Under the pieces are notes generated by a model. It was given only the letters and a program-made list of their open reading frames with translations, was not told the DNA's origin and did no database searches. The translations under genes were made by a program, and so were the position numbers. Of a stretch of DNA of 64,000 nucleotides, positions 48,950 through 58,856 are shown piece by piece (the stretch's first letter is position 1; every line of letters starts with the position of its first letter). The DNA is from Moesziomyces globuligerus (Eukaryota > Basidiomycota > Ustilaginomycetes > Ustilaginales > Ustilaginaceae), in assembly GCA_030849465.1 (NCBI GenBank), contig JARVLF010000006.1:620001-684000 (forward strand). The letters run 5' to 3'.

Positions 48950-50512
48950 ATGTCTGCCGAACGCTGGCTCAGCAACGACGGCTTGCGGTCCAGGTCGTCC
49001 AACCCGGCCAGCAACCTGCCACTGAGCCACAATCTACCTACCGACGTTCTGTGGGAACAACTCGAGGCGAGGCGACCGGTGCCGTTGCGTTTTGCGCTGC
49101 ACCTCTCTCGGCGGCCGAATGGCTCGCTATGTCCGTGCCTTGAAGCGGATCTACCCTCGCGCTCTTCCAGCGTCTCGGCGCACACGGTCACGCGGATCCT
49201 GGACCCAGAGCACCGAGTTCCGTACATCACGCTGAGCCCCATTCTGGCCGCTGCCGAGCTGACGATCCTCCAAGGTCTGCTGCGCTTCCGTCTCACGCCC
49301 GCGGCCTACGATGTTTCGCTCGCAGGTCTCGAGCCCTGGGACGATCTGTGGATCTCGCTCCCCCTCGCCCGCTCCATCGCCGCCGACCTCGGCCTGCTCG
49401 CCAGCCTAGCTGCCATCCTAGATCCTGCCAAGAGCCTCGCGTGGAGCTTGGACGAGTTCACCGAGGGCCTCTCGCATAATTGGCGCGTGCCGCAGGAGGT
49501 CGTGGACGCCGCATCGTACTCGACCGACACCATCACCCGCCCCGGCCTCAGCTTCAACACGCTCCAGATGCTACCGAGCGGACAGCAGATCAAAACGCTC
49601 GTCTCGGCAGAGCTGCGAGCAGAGATCGTCGGCAGGGCCGAGCTGCGCAAACGGCAGCCGACGTTTCAGCTCCACCAGAGATTCCTTAGGTGGTCCGCGC
49701 AACTCCACTCTCTCTGGACCGACCTGACGGCGTTGTTGTCCGCTTCGGAAGAGGGGCACAGCGTACACAGCAAGGCTGAGATCGGAGAGCTGCAGCACGA
49801 AGTTGCGCCTCCTACCTCGACCGACGTGCTCGAGTGGATCCAACTCGTGTCGTCTTCGCGTGTGCCCGACCAGGATAGCTCGGGACTCGCAAACGGCGAA
49901 GAGAGCGTGCTCACACCCCTCTCGCTTGTAGAGCTCTCGGCGCTCAGGGCGACGGACCCAAGCATCGGATTCGGCACCACAACAGACGTACGAGAGCCGG
50001 ACGGCGCAGTGGAGGTGCAGCAGCTGCAGGCGGCATTGCGAGCCAAGATGGCCATGCTGCACAGGATGAACCTCCTCACCCTCTCACCCTTCTTCCGAGC
50101 GCCAGACCTCGATACAGCCAGAGGAGCGAGGGATGGCGGCGCTACTGGTTCGCCTTCTCTAGAGCATGGCCCAGCAACGCGAGCTTCAGCCACCGGCGTG
50201 GCGGGAGAAGCGGCACAGCTCGCAGCAGCAAGCGATGTGGCCGCGCTCGGTGCCAAAGTGGATGCGCTTGCCGAGAGATTCGACCGCTTCATCGAGGCGC
50301 GGACCAGCACCAAACCAGCCGACTCACCGCCACCCAAGACGACCTCTTCGATTGCAATCGGTCTTGACCAATGCGATCTCCCGGACCACGCACAAGTGCT
50401 TGTCCCTCGGACACCCGACTCGATACCAGGTCGCCAGATCGCGCCCTGGCTCATGATCGGATTCCTTTATCTCTTGACGCTCACCACCATAATCAGCTCC
50501 AAGCGTGGTTGA
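48950..50512 (+). CDS. Unknown protein with C-terminal membrane anchor
   Basis: 520 residues, no intron. I do not recognise the family. The bulk is helical with Leu/Ala/Ser-rich segments (ILAAAELTILQGLLRFRLTP; SLPLARSIAADLGLLASLAA) and a predicted coiled segment VEVQQLQAALRAKMAMLHRM. Only the C-terminus is strongly hydrophobic: APWLMIGFLYLLTLTTII followed by SSKRG, a good tail anchor with a short basic luminal end. That would place the rest in the cytosol on the ER, mitochondrial outer membrane or peroxisome. A disordered Ser/Pro-rich stretch precedes the anchor. It converges on the PAQR-domain gene, with 41 bp between stops. Confidence 0.78.
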   Translation: MSAERWLSNDGLRSRSSNPASNLPLSHNLPTDVLWEQLEARRPVPLRFALHLSRRPNGSLCPCLEADLPSRSSSVSAHTVTRILDPEHRVPYITLSPILAAAELTILQGLLRFRLTPAAYDVSLAGLEPWDDLWISLPLARSIAADLGLLASLAAILDPAKSLAWSLDEFTEGLSHNWRVPQEVVDAASYSTDTITRPGLSFNTLQMLPSGQQIKTLVSAELRAEIVGRAELRKRQPTFQLHQRFLRWSAQLHSLWTDLTALLSASEEGHSVHSKAEIGELQHEVAPPTSTDVLEWIQLVSSSRVPDQDSSGLANGEESVLTPLSLVELSALRATDPSIGFGTTTDVREPDGAVEVQQLQAALRAKMAMLHRMNLLTLSPFFRAPDLDTARGARDGGATGSPSLEHGPATRASATGVAGEAAQLAAASDVAALGAKVDALAERFDRFIEARTSTKPADSPPPKTTSSIAIGLDQCDLPDHAQVLVPRTPDSIPGRQIAPWLMIGFLYLLTLTTIISSKRG

Positions 50513-50553
50513 GCGCATCTGCAGACGAACTTCTATGGGGTGCCATTACCAAA

Positions 50554-52560
50554 CTACGCCTGCAGGGCGGCGCAGACGCCAGCTCTGCCGCCCTCTAGCG
50601 GACCAAGCGCCTCGACGGTGTGCCAGAAGGCATAAGCCCTTCGGATGGAAACGTAATGAGCGGCGGCGGCAGCGAGGATGAGGAGGTGGAAGATCTGGTG
50701 GCTTGCGCCGATCATGTCGAACCTGCCCGGAGCGAAGCGTTCCGGCACCCTAGCGGCGTAGAGCAGCGCGCCGACGACGTAGAGCGCGCCGGAGAGGATG
50801 AGGAAGCGGAGGCCCATGGTCTGGGTGATGGTGCGGTAGCCGTAGATCTGGACGACGTGGGCGACGGGGATGACGGCCGAGAGGCCGAGGATGAGGAAGA
50901 CCGCGGTGCGGTAGGGACGGTAGGCGGGGGTGGCGTAGGAGGGTGCGAGGACGACGTACATGGCGAGGGCGCCGAGGGTGGTGATGCAGAGCGAATAAGC
51001 GAGCTGGAAGTGCGGATGGCAGTAGAAGCCGTAGTGGAGCGCGGGGAGGAAGGAGCCGACGATCATGACGACGATGCCGACGTAGTCGAGCTTGTTGAAG
51101 CGCTTCGAGACCGCGTGAGAGTGGCACTGGATTGCATGGTACGTGGCCGAGAAGCCCAGACACACCACCGAGCCGACAAAGAACGCGCAGAAGCCCGCCA
51201 CGTCCAGCGCGTCCGGCCCGCGCACGACCAGCTTGGACGCCTTGAACGTGAGCGACGCTGCCAAGGCAGACGCACTGTGCAGCGCGGAAGATGAAGCAGC
51301 GGTTGAAGGATAGGAGGCGGAAGCAAGTCGCAGGACCTTGCCCGTGACGGTGGTGAAGGTGAGGCTGGAGGGGTAGAAGATGGGATGGTGCGAAAGAGGT
51401 CGGATGGCGCTGGGGAGGAGGCCGATGTGCTGGAGCAGGTGAATTGTGGAGAGACCGACCGAGAAGACTGCACCCCACATGTGCGTGTGGATGTTGACTG
51501 TTTCGCACCAGAAGAAGAAGGCAAGGTCAGGTCAGGTCAGAGATCGAGCTTGAAAGCATGACGATGCCGGCATGCTGCTCGAGAGATCACGTACCAGTCT
51601 CGTTGTGCCAGTAGGCCCAGATGCTACGCCAGCACTTGTAGATGGTTCCGTGATCAAAGCTTTTTAGGCTTGGATCGGGGTGTGGAGCCCCTCCTGGGCG
51701 ACGGTAGCCCCTTACGATCCAGGCGTTGTCCTGTGCCCAGCTCGGGAGCTGCGAATGATCAACGAGATGCAGGTTAGAGCCGTGTGCTGCAGGACTGTGT
51801 GCCTTCGCCTCCGCCTCCTTCGTTGCGCCGTTCGTGTCGACGACGGCACCGTTGGCAGACGGGACGGAAGCACGAGACTGAGATGGGGCGATCGCACCTT
51901 GGACTCCGGCCGCGACTTTGAGTGTCGTGGACAGTTCGCGAATGAAGGTATACGCGATGATGGACGGGAAGAGGATCCAGAGGCCGTTGGGGAGGATGTA
52001 GAGGAAGATGCGAGTCCACCAGTCGTTGTGTCCGGTCTTGCACCATCCGCAGCAGTAGTCCTAGCCGAAGCGCAAGCAAGAAGCGAGAGAAGGGGTGTCA
52101 ATGAATTCTGTCTGCGTCCACGTGGACGTCTGCGGCGTGGACGTCTGCGGCGTGTGGCACTTACGTTGAGGGCGTAGAGAACGGTCTTGCTGAGCGTCAT
52201 GATGACGGTGATGAGGCCGTAGATGGGAGCGACGGCGAGCGCCTCGGGGGTGGCGCGGACCTGGACGAGGTAGACGTAGAAGAGGTTGAGGAAGCTCTCG
52301 ACGATGTTCATGAGCGTCTGCGCGGCGGGGAAGCCGTCCTTGCTCTCCCACGAGGGGAGACCGTAGATGTAGTCGACGTTCATGTAGTGTGCGTACGGAG
52401 CCCAGATCCAGTGCAGATCGCCGCCGAGGAAGCTGCGCGGGCGCAGCAGGATGTAGCCGATATCCCAGGCGACGACGAGGCTGCTGAAGAAGAGCCACGC
52501 CTTGACGAGCGTCCGCGGGCGGTGCGTCGCGGTGGCGACCGTAGACTTTGCAACAGCCAT
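50554..52560 (-). CDS. EBP-like membrane domain fused to PAQR (AdipoR/haemolysin III) domain
   Basis: Exons 52560-52165, 52060-51595 and 51497-50554; 601 residues. Introns of 104 nt (GTAAGT..GCTAG) and 97 nt (GTACGT..AACAG) keep phase. Residues 1 to about 185 form a four- to five-span domain like fungal emopamil-binding-protein (EBP)-type proteins: LLRPRSFLGGDLHWIWAPY, then GHNDWWTRIFLYILPNGLW. A Met-free linker rich in Ala and Ser follows. From residue 237 (LPSWAQDNAWIVRGYR) the chain is a PAQR seven-span domain with HNETVNIHTH (284-293), SATYHAIQCHSH and HQIFH (554-558), the putative zinc ligands. PAQR proteins (yeast Izh family, adiponectin receptors) are ceramidase- or receptor-like membrane proteins. 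EBP-type proteins act on sterols. The frame has no stop or Met between the domains, so I call one gene. Confidence 0.8.
51521..51540. repeat. GGTCA pentamer repeat in intron 2 of the EBP-PAQR gene
   Basis: Three to four copies of GGTCA within the 97-nt intron, just downstream (toward the acceptor) of the donor region. Confidence 0.7.
52121..52150. repeat. 15-bp direct repeat in intron 1 of the EBP-PAQR gene
   Basis: Two perfect adjacent copies of CGTGGACGTCTGCGG, close to the donor side of the intron. Confidence 0.85.
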
Positions 52561-53169
52561 CTTGACGCAGCAACTAGAGATGGAGCAAAGTGTTAAGCGT
52601 GCCGAGATGGAGCGGAAAGGACTGAAAGGGAAGCGAGACCGGCGGCGGTGCGTCTTAAGTACCGTCCGTCCGGGCGGATCAGCTGCGCACGGAAGATCGA
52701 CGGTGCCAACGCCGGAATGCGTGCGGGTGCGGGTGCGGGGAAAGCGAAGAAGAAGCTACGCCGCCGTCGTGAGCGCCACGAAAGGGTCCAACGGCACAAA
52801 TAAAGGAAAAGAAAGCGGCGTCAGAGCCCGATGCGTGAAATGATGCACCACTTTGCAGCTCAGAGCCACAGCTCGTTTCTCGGAGAAAAATGGCCTGATG
52901 CGGCTACGAGCGTACAGTGTTGCCAAATTGTTTGTGCTGCGATCAAAGCCCGGCAGCTAAAACTCACACCTTACTGCCCACAGCACGCTTAAGCGCTTTA
53001 AGCGAGCCATGGCCGACGGCACCATCTCGCTCCGCTCGACCGCTACGGCTCGATGCTCAAGAGAGTGCATGTGTGTGTGAGGATGGCAGATGGATTCTAT
53101 CGTGCAATGCATAAAAGTACAGCCAGAGTCGGCGAGGATGTGGTCGGTGCGAGGAGGGACAAAGTGGGA
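52561..53169. other. Intergenic region
   Basis: Upstream of the EBP-PAQR gene and downstream of the RWD gene (same strand). No gene seen. Confidence 0.6.
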
Positions 53170-54075
53170 TCAGTCGTCGTTGTCGTCGTCGTCGTCGTCA
53201 AAGGCGAGACCGTCGGTGCGTTGTTGGAGTTCTGCTTGCTCCTCCTGCTCTCTCCTCTCCTTTTCGCGCTGTTCGCGCGTGTAGAGGCTCCAGTCGACCT
53301 CCTGTGCGCCCTCGTCGTCGGCCATGTCTTCTTCGAACGTGCCGCCCTTTTCAAAGAGCTGCTTGCCGCTCGGCTTGGCCTTGCTCTTTTTGTAATCTTC
53401 GCGCTCCTTGAACGAGAGCTTGGCCAGCTTGGCGTCCTCGAGCTTCTTTTCCCTCTCGGCCATCTCGGCGTCAAACTTGACGCGCCACTCGGCGAAGCGT
53501 TCCGGCGTCACGGCGGTGCCGCGGAACTTTTCCGCCTCGGCCTCGATCTCGGCCTCGCGCTTGGCGCTCGCCGCCGCTTCGATCTCGGCGACACGTCGTT
53601 GGACGAGCGTCGTGACGCTCTCGCGCAGATGCGAGGCGAGCGTGAAGACCATAGCCATACCCAAAGACTCTGTCGCGACCTCGTCGAGCCCTTGCTGAAG
53701 CTCGGCGACCGCAGGTCGGTCAGCATCAGAAACCTCTTGATCGTCCTCGTCGTCGGATGTTGCGGGGCCAAGGACGCCCTTGGTATCACGGAGTACCTCG
53801 ATCGACATGTTGGGTGGTGCGTCGGGATAGTCGGGCGTGTAGTGGATGTGGAGCGAGAGGACGATGGGGGAGGGTGAGCCATCTTCGACGCTCTCTGTCG
53901 GCGCTTGGCCTGGCTCGAGGCCGATGGAGAAGAGGAGGGGCAGCAGCTCCTCCTCGGGCTCGATGCGGATGCGGAGCTCCTCGGCAGAGACCTTTTCGAG
54001 CTCGTCGATGTAGATGCTTTCGAGCACCTCGAGCTCCTCGGCCAACGTGGCCTCGTATTCTTCTTGCGAGGGCAT
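53170..54075 (-). CDS. RWD-domain protein, RWDD1/Gir2-like
   Basis: 301 residues from the ATG at 54075 (MPSQEEYEATLAEELEVLES). The N-terminal about 150 residues are an RWD domain: ELEVLESIYIDELEKVS, then LHIHYTPDYPDAPPNMSIEV. A helical, Glu/Lys/Arg-rich region follows (PERFAEWRVKFDAEMAEREK and LSFKEREDYKKSKAKPSGKQ, then LFEKGGTFEEDMADDEGAQE), ending in an Asp run. This matches RWDD1/DFRP2 and yeast Gir2, which bind the GTPase DRG2/Rbg2 and also Gcn1, linking translation to the Gcn2 stress response. The acidic tail is typical. The upstream part of the frame begins with GTG and is not used. No intron is needed. Confidence 0.9.
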   Translation of the reverse strand: MPSQEEYEATLAEELEVLESIYIDELEKVSAEELRIRIEPEEELLPLLFSIGLEPGQAPTESVEDGSPSPIVLSLHIHYTPDYPDAPPNMSIEVLRDTKGVLGPATSDDEDDQEVSDADRPAVAELQQGLDEVATESLGMAMVFTLASHLRESVTTLVQRRVAEIEAAASAKREAEIEAEAEKFRGTAVTPERFAEWRVKFDAEMAEREKKLEDAKLAKLSFKEREDYKKSKAKPSGKQLFEKGGTFEEDMADDEGAQEVDWSLYTREQREKERREQEEQAELQQRTDGLAFDDDDDDNDD

Positions 54076-54808
54076 GGTTTCGAATGTGCCAGGGCAGTGC
54101 AGCTGCAGCACCGACCAGAGTGGGCGTGGAGCGTCGGCGAGCGTGCGAAAGATGGAGGCGAGGCAGTCGAAGCGTGGATACGTGCTGATCCTTGCTATCG
54201 TAGCAAGCCTGACCAGAGGAGAAGAAGAGGTCCTGCAGACTGAAATGGAGTCGCGATTGGCTCCACTCCCGAGTTCCAGGATCTTTGAGCAGCCGGACTC
54301 GGGCGAAACGAGACGAGACGCGCTCCGAAAAAGTGCTCAAGTGAGGCCTAAGCTCAAGTGTTGCACGCGAACCCTGAAAGCCAGCCGAGTCCCGCGTGTC
54401 GCTGCTGTGCTTTGCTGTGCTTTGCCGTGCTTTGCTCTGCTGTGCTCTGCTGTGCTCTGCTGCGCTCCCTATCTCTTGCAGCGCCCACACATGCAGGCTC
54501 CACTTTCAAGACTGCCACTTGCATGCTCACGCGCCCACCGCCCGCCACTCCCCAAGCTCGTACCATCAACCTCGTCCGTCCATCTTGCGATCCAACTAGC
54601 GCCAATCAGCACCCTTCGTCAGCACAGCAACCTCCGCATACGCGCATTGCGGCTGCTGGGACACGCACGATCCGAAGGCCCACCCTCTCCTCGACAAGGC
54701 CTTCCTACCGAGCCACCGTACCGAGGCGCTCGCAGCAATTCAACCGCATCGCGCGGCCCGCCGAAAATCACCACGATCGCACCGCGCAAGCGCTCGTAGC
54801 TCTTCGCC
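54076..54808. other. Divergent promoter of the RWD gene and RAB4
   Basis: Holds a decamer repeat tract at 54401-54460 and a GAACCCTGAA variant near 54368. Frames running through the repeat are Cys/Leu artefacts. No gene is seen. Confidence 0.6.
54401..54460. repeat. 10-bp degenerate tandem repeat, six copies
   Basis: Six adjacent decamers of the type TTTGCTGTGC/TGTGCTCTGC in exact 10-bp register, about 350 bp from either start codon. Confidence 0.85.
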
Positions 54809-55814
<1,006 letters not shown>

Positions 55815-56045
55815 GTGCCTCCCTCTCGACCGCATCAGATCCGCCTTGACATGGTTGGCTTACACCAGTTCGTCCGATTCACGTAACCCTCTTGCACTGT
55901 CTCCCCGCACATATACCAAGTGACTACGGCTGGCTTTCAATCACTACACCCTTGCATTCTCGCAGCGACGGACGAGGGCGAAAGGCGACTGAAGCTAGAG
56001 CTGTTCGTCTCAGATAGAAGGACGGAAGGGAGGGGGAAGGGGCGG
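55815..56045. other. Convergent 3' intergenic region
   Basis: Between RAB4 and the EF-hand gene stops; presumably both 3' UTRs. No gene. Confidence 0.6.
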
Positions 56046-56990
56046 TCAAGCTTTCGTGGCTGGGTCGGCGCGGGCGGCTTTGGGCTGGCCGAGCTGGTCG
56101 TCGGCCGTGTCGCGTGCGGCGTCGCCTTGGGTGATGAGCGCGCTGCGCATCGTCTTTACAAACGAGTTGTAGTCGTCGAAGGCCTTGGAGGCGGTCTGGC
56201 TGTTGGGGTCGTTGTGATGGAGTTGGGCAAACCGGGCGTCCTGGATGCCCCAACCTCTGTGGCTGGCGACCTTTTCGATCGTCTTGTGGAGCACGGGAGC
56301 CTTTTGCTTGATGATCTCCTTCTTGGTGCCCTTTCCGAGGTGCTGGTTGCTCTCTGCCTGGACCTGGGTGAAGAGATGATGCACGTCATCCGCATGGAAG
56401 AACGAGCCCAGCAGCTCGTCAACCGAGAGCACGCCGTCGTGGTTCAGATCACGCGCATCCTCCAGCCCATCCCTATCGCCCTGGACGTCACCGTTGTCGT
56501 GGGGAGAAGAGTGCGAGATCGAGGTGAGCGAGTAGACGGCGACTTTGGTCGAGGTGGTAGGCAGGGTTGTGCCGGATTCAAAGATGTCCATCGTCCAGCT
56601 GATGTTGGACAGATAGCCCGGATGGAGCGAGGCAGCGGTGCCGGAGAGGATGCGGTCGACTTCGGCGGAGGAAAGCGCGTTGCCCGCGTGCGAGGCAATG
56701 ACAGTCTCGGCCTTGTGACGCATCATCAGCCGCATCGCCTCGACTTGCGCCAGCGGCAGCGACGCATCACTGTCCATGGTCAACTTGAGACCAGGATCCG
56801 CCTGCTTCTCGGCAGCAAGCAACACTGGCGTGTCGGCAGCAGGCTCTCCAGAGCCAGCCTTGGCACTCATACGGCTGTGCAGCTTCACCATCCTCTCCTC
56901 TGCGCCCCATCTGTACGTGAGCACTTCATGGCAGCTAAACAGGCAGAGAGCCAGCCAAGCTGGAACAAGGACGCGAGACAAGATCAACAT
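56046..56990 (-). CDS. Secreted or luminal EF-hand protein, unknown function
   Basis: 314 residues, no intron. The N-terminus MLILSRVLVPAWLALCLFSC is a signal peptide or anchor, so the protein should enter the secretory pathway. A single canonical EF-hand loop, DLNHDGVLSVDEL (about residues 183-195), is followed by a helix with GSFFHADDVHHLFTQVQAES; a degenerate partner may precede it at DVQGDRDGLED. The rest is mixed helical with His-rich stretches and no ER-retention signal. Calcium binding by one or two loops is likely. It resembles luminal secretory-pathway EF-hand proteins in general, but I cannot name a close homologue. In a smut an apoplastic role is conceivable; that is speculation. 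Confidence 0.8.
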   Translation of the reverse strand: MLILSRVLVPAWLALCLFSCHEVLTYRWGAEERMVKLHSRMSAKAGSGEPAADTPVLLAAEKQADPGLKLTMDSDASLPLAQVEAMRLMMRHKAETVIASHAGNALSSAEVDRILSGTAASLHPGYLSNISWTMDIFESGTTLPTTSTKVAVYSLTSISHSSPHDNGDVQGDRDGLEDARDLNHDGVLSVDELLGSFFHADDVHHLFTQVQAESNQHLGKGTKKEIIKQKAPVLHKTIEKVASHRGWGIQDARFAQLHHNDPNSQTASKAFDDYNSFVKTMRSALITQGDAARDTADDQLGQPKAARADPATKA

Positions 56991-57336
56991 GATATGGTCT
57001 CCTACCAGTCCAGAGGTACGGTCGGTCGAAGAAAGATAGTGGGGGTATGCATCTGCTGGCCTGCTTGAGCCGCTTAAAAGTACTCATCAGAGAGCTCTTG
57101 TTTCAAGGGGCAAAGAGTGGAAATGAATGGGGGCTATGCCAAAGCTCGAGGAGGGTGGGTTCAAGTCTCGGACGTCTGGCCGAAGCGTTTCATGAAGCGG
57201 AACCCTTCGCCTGGCGCACACAGCCGCCACATTACGTATTCTCCCACCAAACTCGCACCGAGCCGAGACCAATCTCTGGCAGTGCATCACCTTGAATTGC
57301 TCCTTGTATTCAATATCGACTCTTGCGAGCCCAGGA
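56991..57336. other. Intergenic region
   Basis: EF-hand gene promoter and 3' end of the SDR gene. A box-B-like GGTTCAAGTCT near 57160 is not part of a tRNA. No gene is seen. Confidence 0.6.
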
Positions 57337-58261
57337 CTACCAGGGGATGATGTCGTTCTTGTAATCCCTGAAGGAGCCGTTGTCGTCCTTGGCGAGCCCG
57401 CCGACGACGTCGACGAGGTTCTTGGCTGCCTCGCTCGCCTCGAACTGGCCCTTGCTCTTATCGAGCGGCTTATCGCTGCCCTCGCCACCGGTAAAATCCT
57501 TGGAGAGGTTGCTGCGCACCGTACCCGGGTGCAGTCCCACCGAGATCGCCGGCACACTGCGCAGCTCGAGCTCCTTGGAGAGGGTTCGGATGAGCTGGTT
57601 GAGAGCGGCCTTGCTGGCGCGGTACGAGTACCAACCTCCCCTCTGGTTGTCGCCGATCGAGCCGACGCGAGCACTCAAGCTCGCGACGACGCTGAGGTGA
57701 CGTGGGAGGACGTCCTTTGCGAGGTCCTCGAACTCGCCGTCGAGCATCTTCTTGGCCTCGGCACCGCGCGGGATGAGTGGGACAAAGTGCTTGAAGCCCA
57801 TGAGGTGCGAAAAGGTGTTGACGGCAAACGTCTCGGTGAGCTGGTCGTACGAGATCTGCGAGAGGTTCTTCTCGGCGTGCAGGATGCCGTTGATGTTCCA
57901 CAGCGTACGTAGGCACGATCCGCCGAAGCGCGACGAGATCTCCGACGCCACCTTGTCGTACGAGTCCTCGGACTTGATGTCGAGAGACAACGTGTGCAGC
58001 CGAGACGTGTCGAGCGAGGAATCGCCAGAGAGGATCGCATCTTTGGCGCGAGAGGCATCGCGCGAGAGCGCAACCACCTGCAGCCCCGTGCGCGACAGGT
58101 ACTGCTTGGCGATCTGTGCGCCGATGCCTGTCAATTCCGTGCGATCGCCAAGAGAGGCCATCAAGTGGTCAGCATCAAAGCCAACAGCTTACAGCGCCTT
58201 TGCTTGGAAGGTTCCACTTACCACTTCCGGTGCCTTGGATGATGGCGACGTTGGGAGCCAT
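57337..58261 (-). CDS. Short-chain dehydrogenase/reductase (two exons)
   Basis: Exons 58261-58222 and 58127-57337; 276 residues. The intron (58221-58128, 94 nt) is GTAAGT..GACAG and interrupts the glycine-rich nucleotide motif, which reads QGTGSGIG (9-16) once spliced. Catalytic residues are Tyr182 and Lys186 in YSYRASK, with a Ser in SVVASLSARVGSIGD. The family uses NAD(P)(H) to oxidise or reduce alcohols and ketones. Motif NGILHAEKN corresponds to the usual NNAG-like region (here WNINGIL). The sequence resembles fungal and plant SDRs that act on small metabolites; the substrate is unknown. Without splicing the Rossmann start is lost, so exon 1 is well supported. Confidence 0.93.
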
Positions 58262-58856
58262 TTTGAAGCGTAGGAGGTCGATGTGAGGCGAAGGTTTCAG
58301 TCAAAGTGGCGTGCTATGTTGACCGAGTCGAGCCGATGTGGAAGCGCGGATGAATGTTTGCTAGAGAGGGATGGTGGTTCAACGGAGAGATGTCAACTCA
58401 GTCTGCGAGAGACTGTTGGTTCGGAAGAAGACCTGGCCGATGGCGGCGATGCACGAGTGACAGCACCCTTACGCTAAGCGGCTGCGTAGAATCTGGCAGC
58501 CGCTCATGCAGCTGTCAAACGTTGCTGCCTCGGAATGAGCGCATTCGCGATGAGTGGGAATTCAGGGTCCTAGCCTGCCCTGATGCCTCGCTTGTGGCCT
58601 TTGCAGTCGCGTCATCTCACAGCGCCAGCTTCGCACAACCTCCACACAAGCTCACATCCACTCCACAAGGCCCTGCCAGGACCGCTCCATCAGCACAATC
58701 GCATCTCCTCCTATTCTCACTCACGACAGGGTCGACAGAGTCATACGAGAAACCTCGCATGGGCAATCAAATGAATGGCATAGTCGTGCGGTCTACATAA
58801 GTACAGGTGCAGCGGATGCGAGTCTGGGCGTGCAGGGCAAATCAGCAGCCAAGGAA
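58262..58856. other. Intergenic region between the SDR and DBP3 genes
   Basis: SDR promoter and DBP3 3' flank. CAGGGTCC at 58563-58570 is a partial match of the shared promoter 9-mer. No gene is seen. Confidence 0.6.

Noticed and set aside
57131..57190. A tRNA-like box B (GGTTCAAGTCT)
   Set aside because: No box A at a suitable distance, and no cloverleaf can be folded around it.
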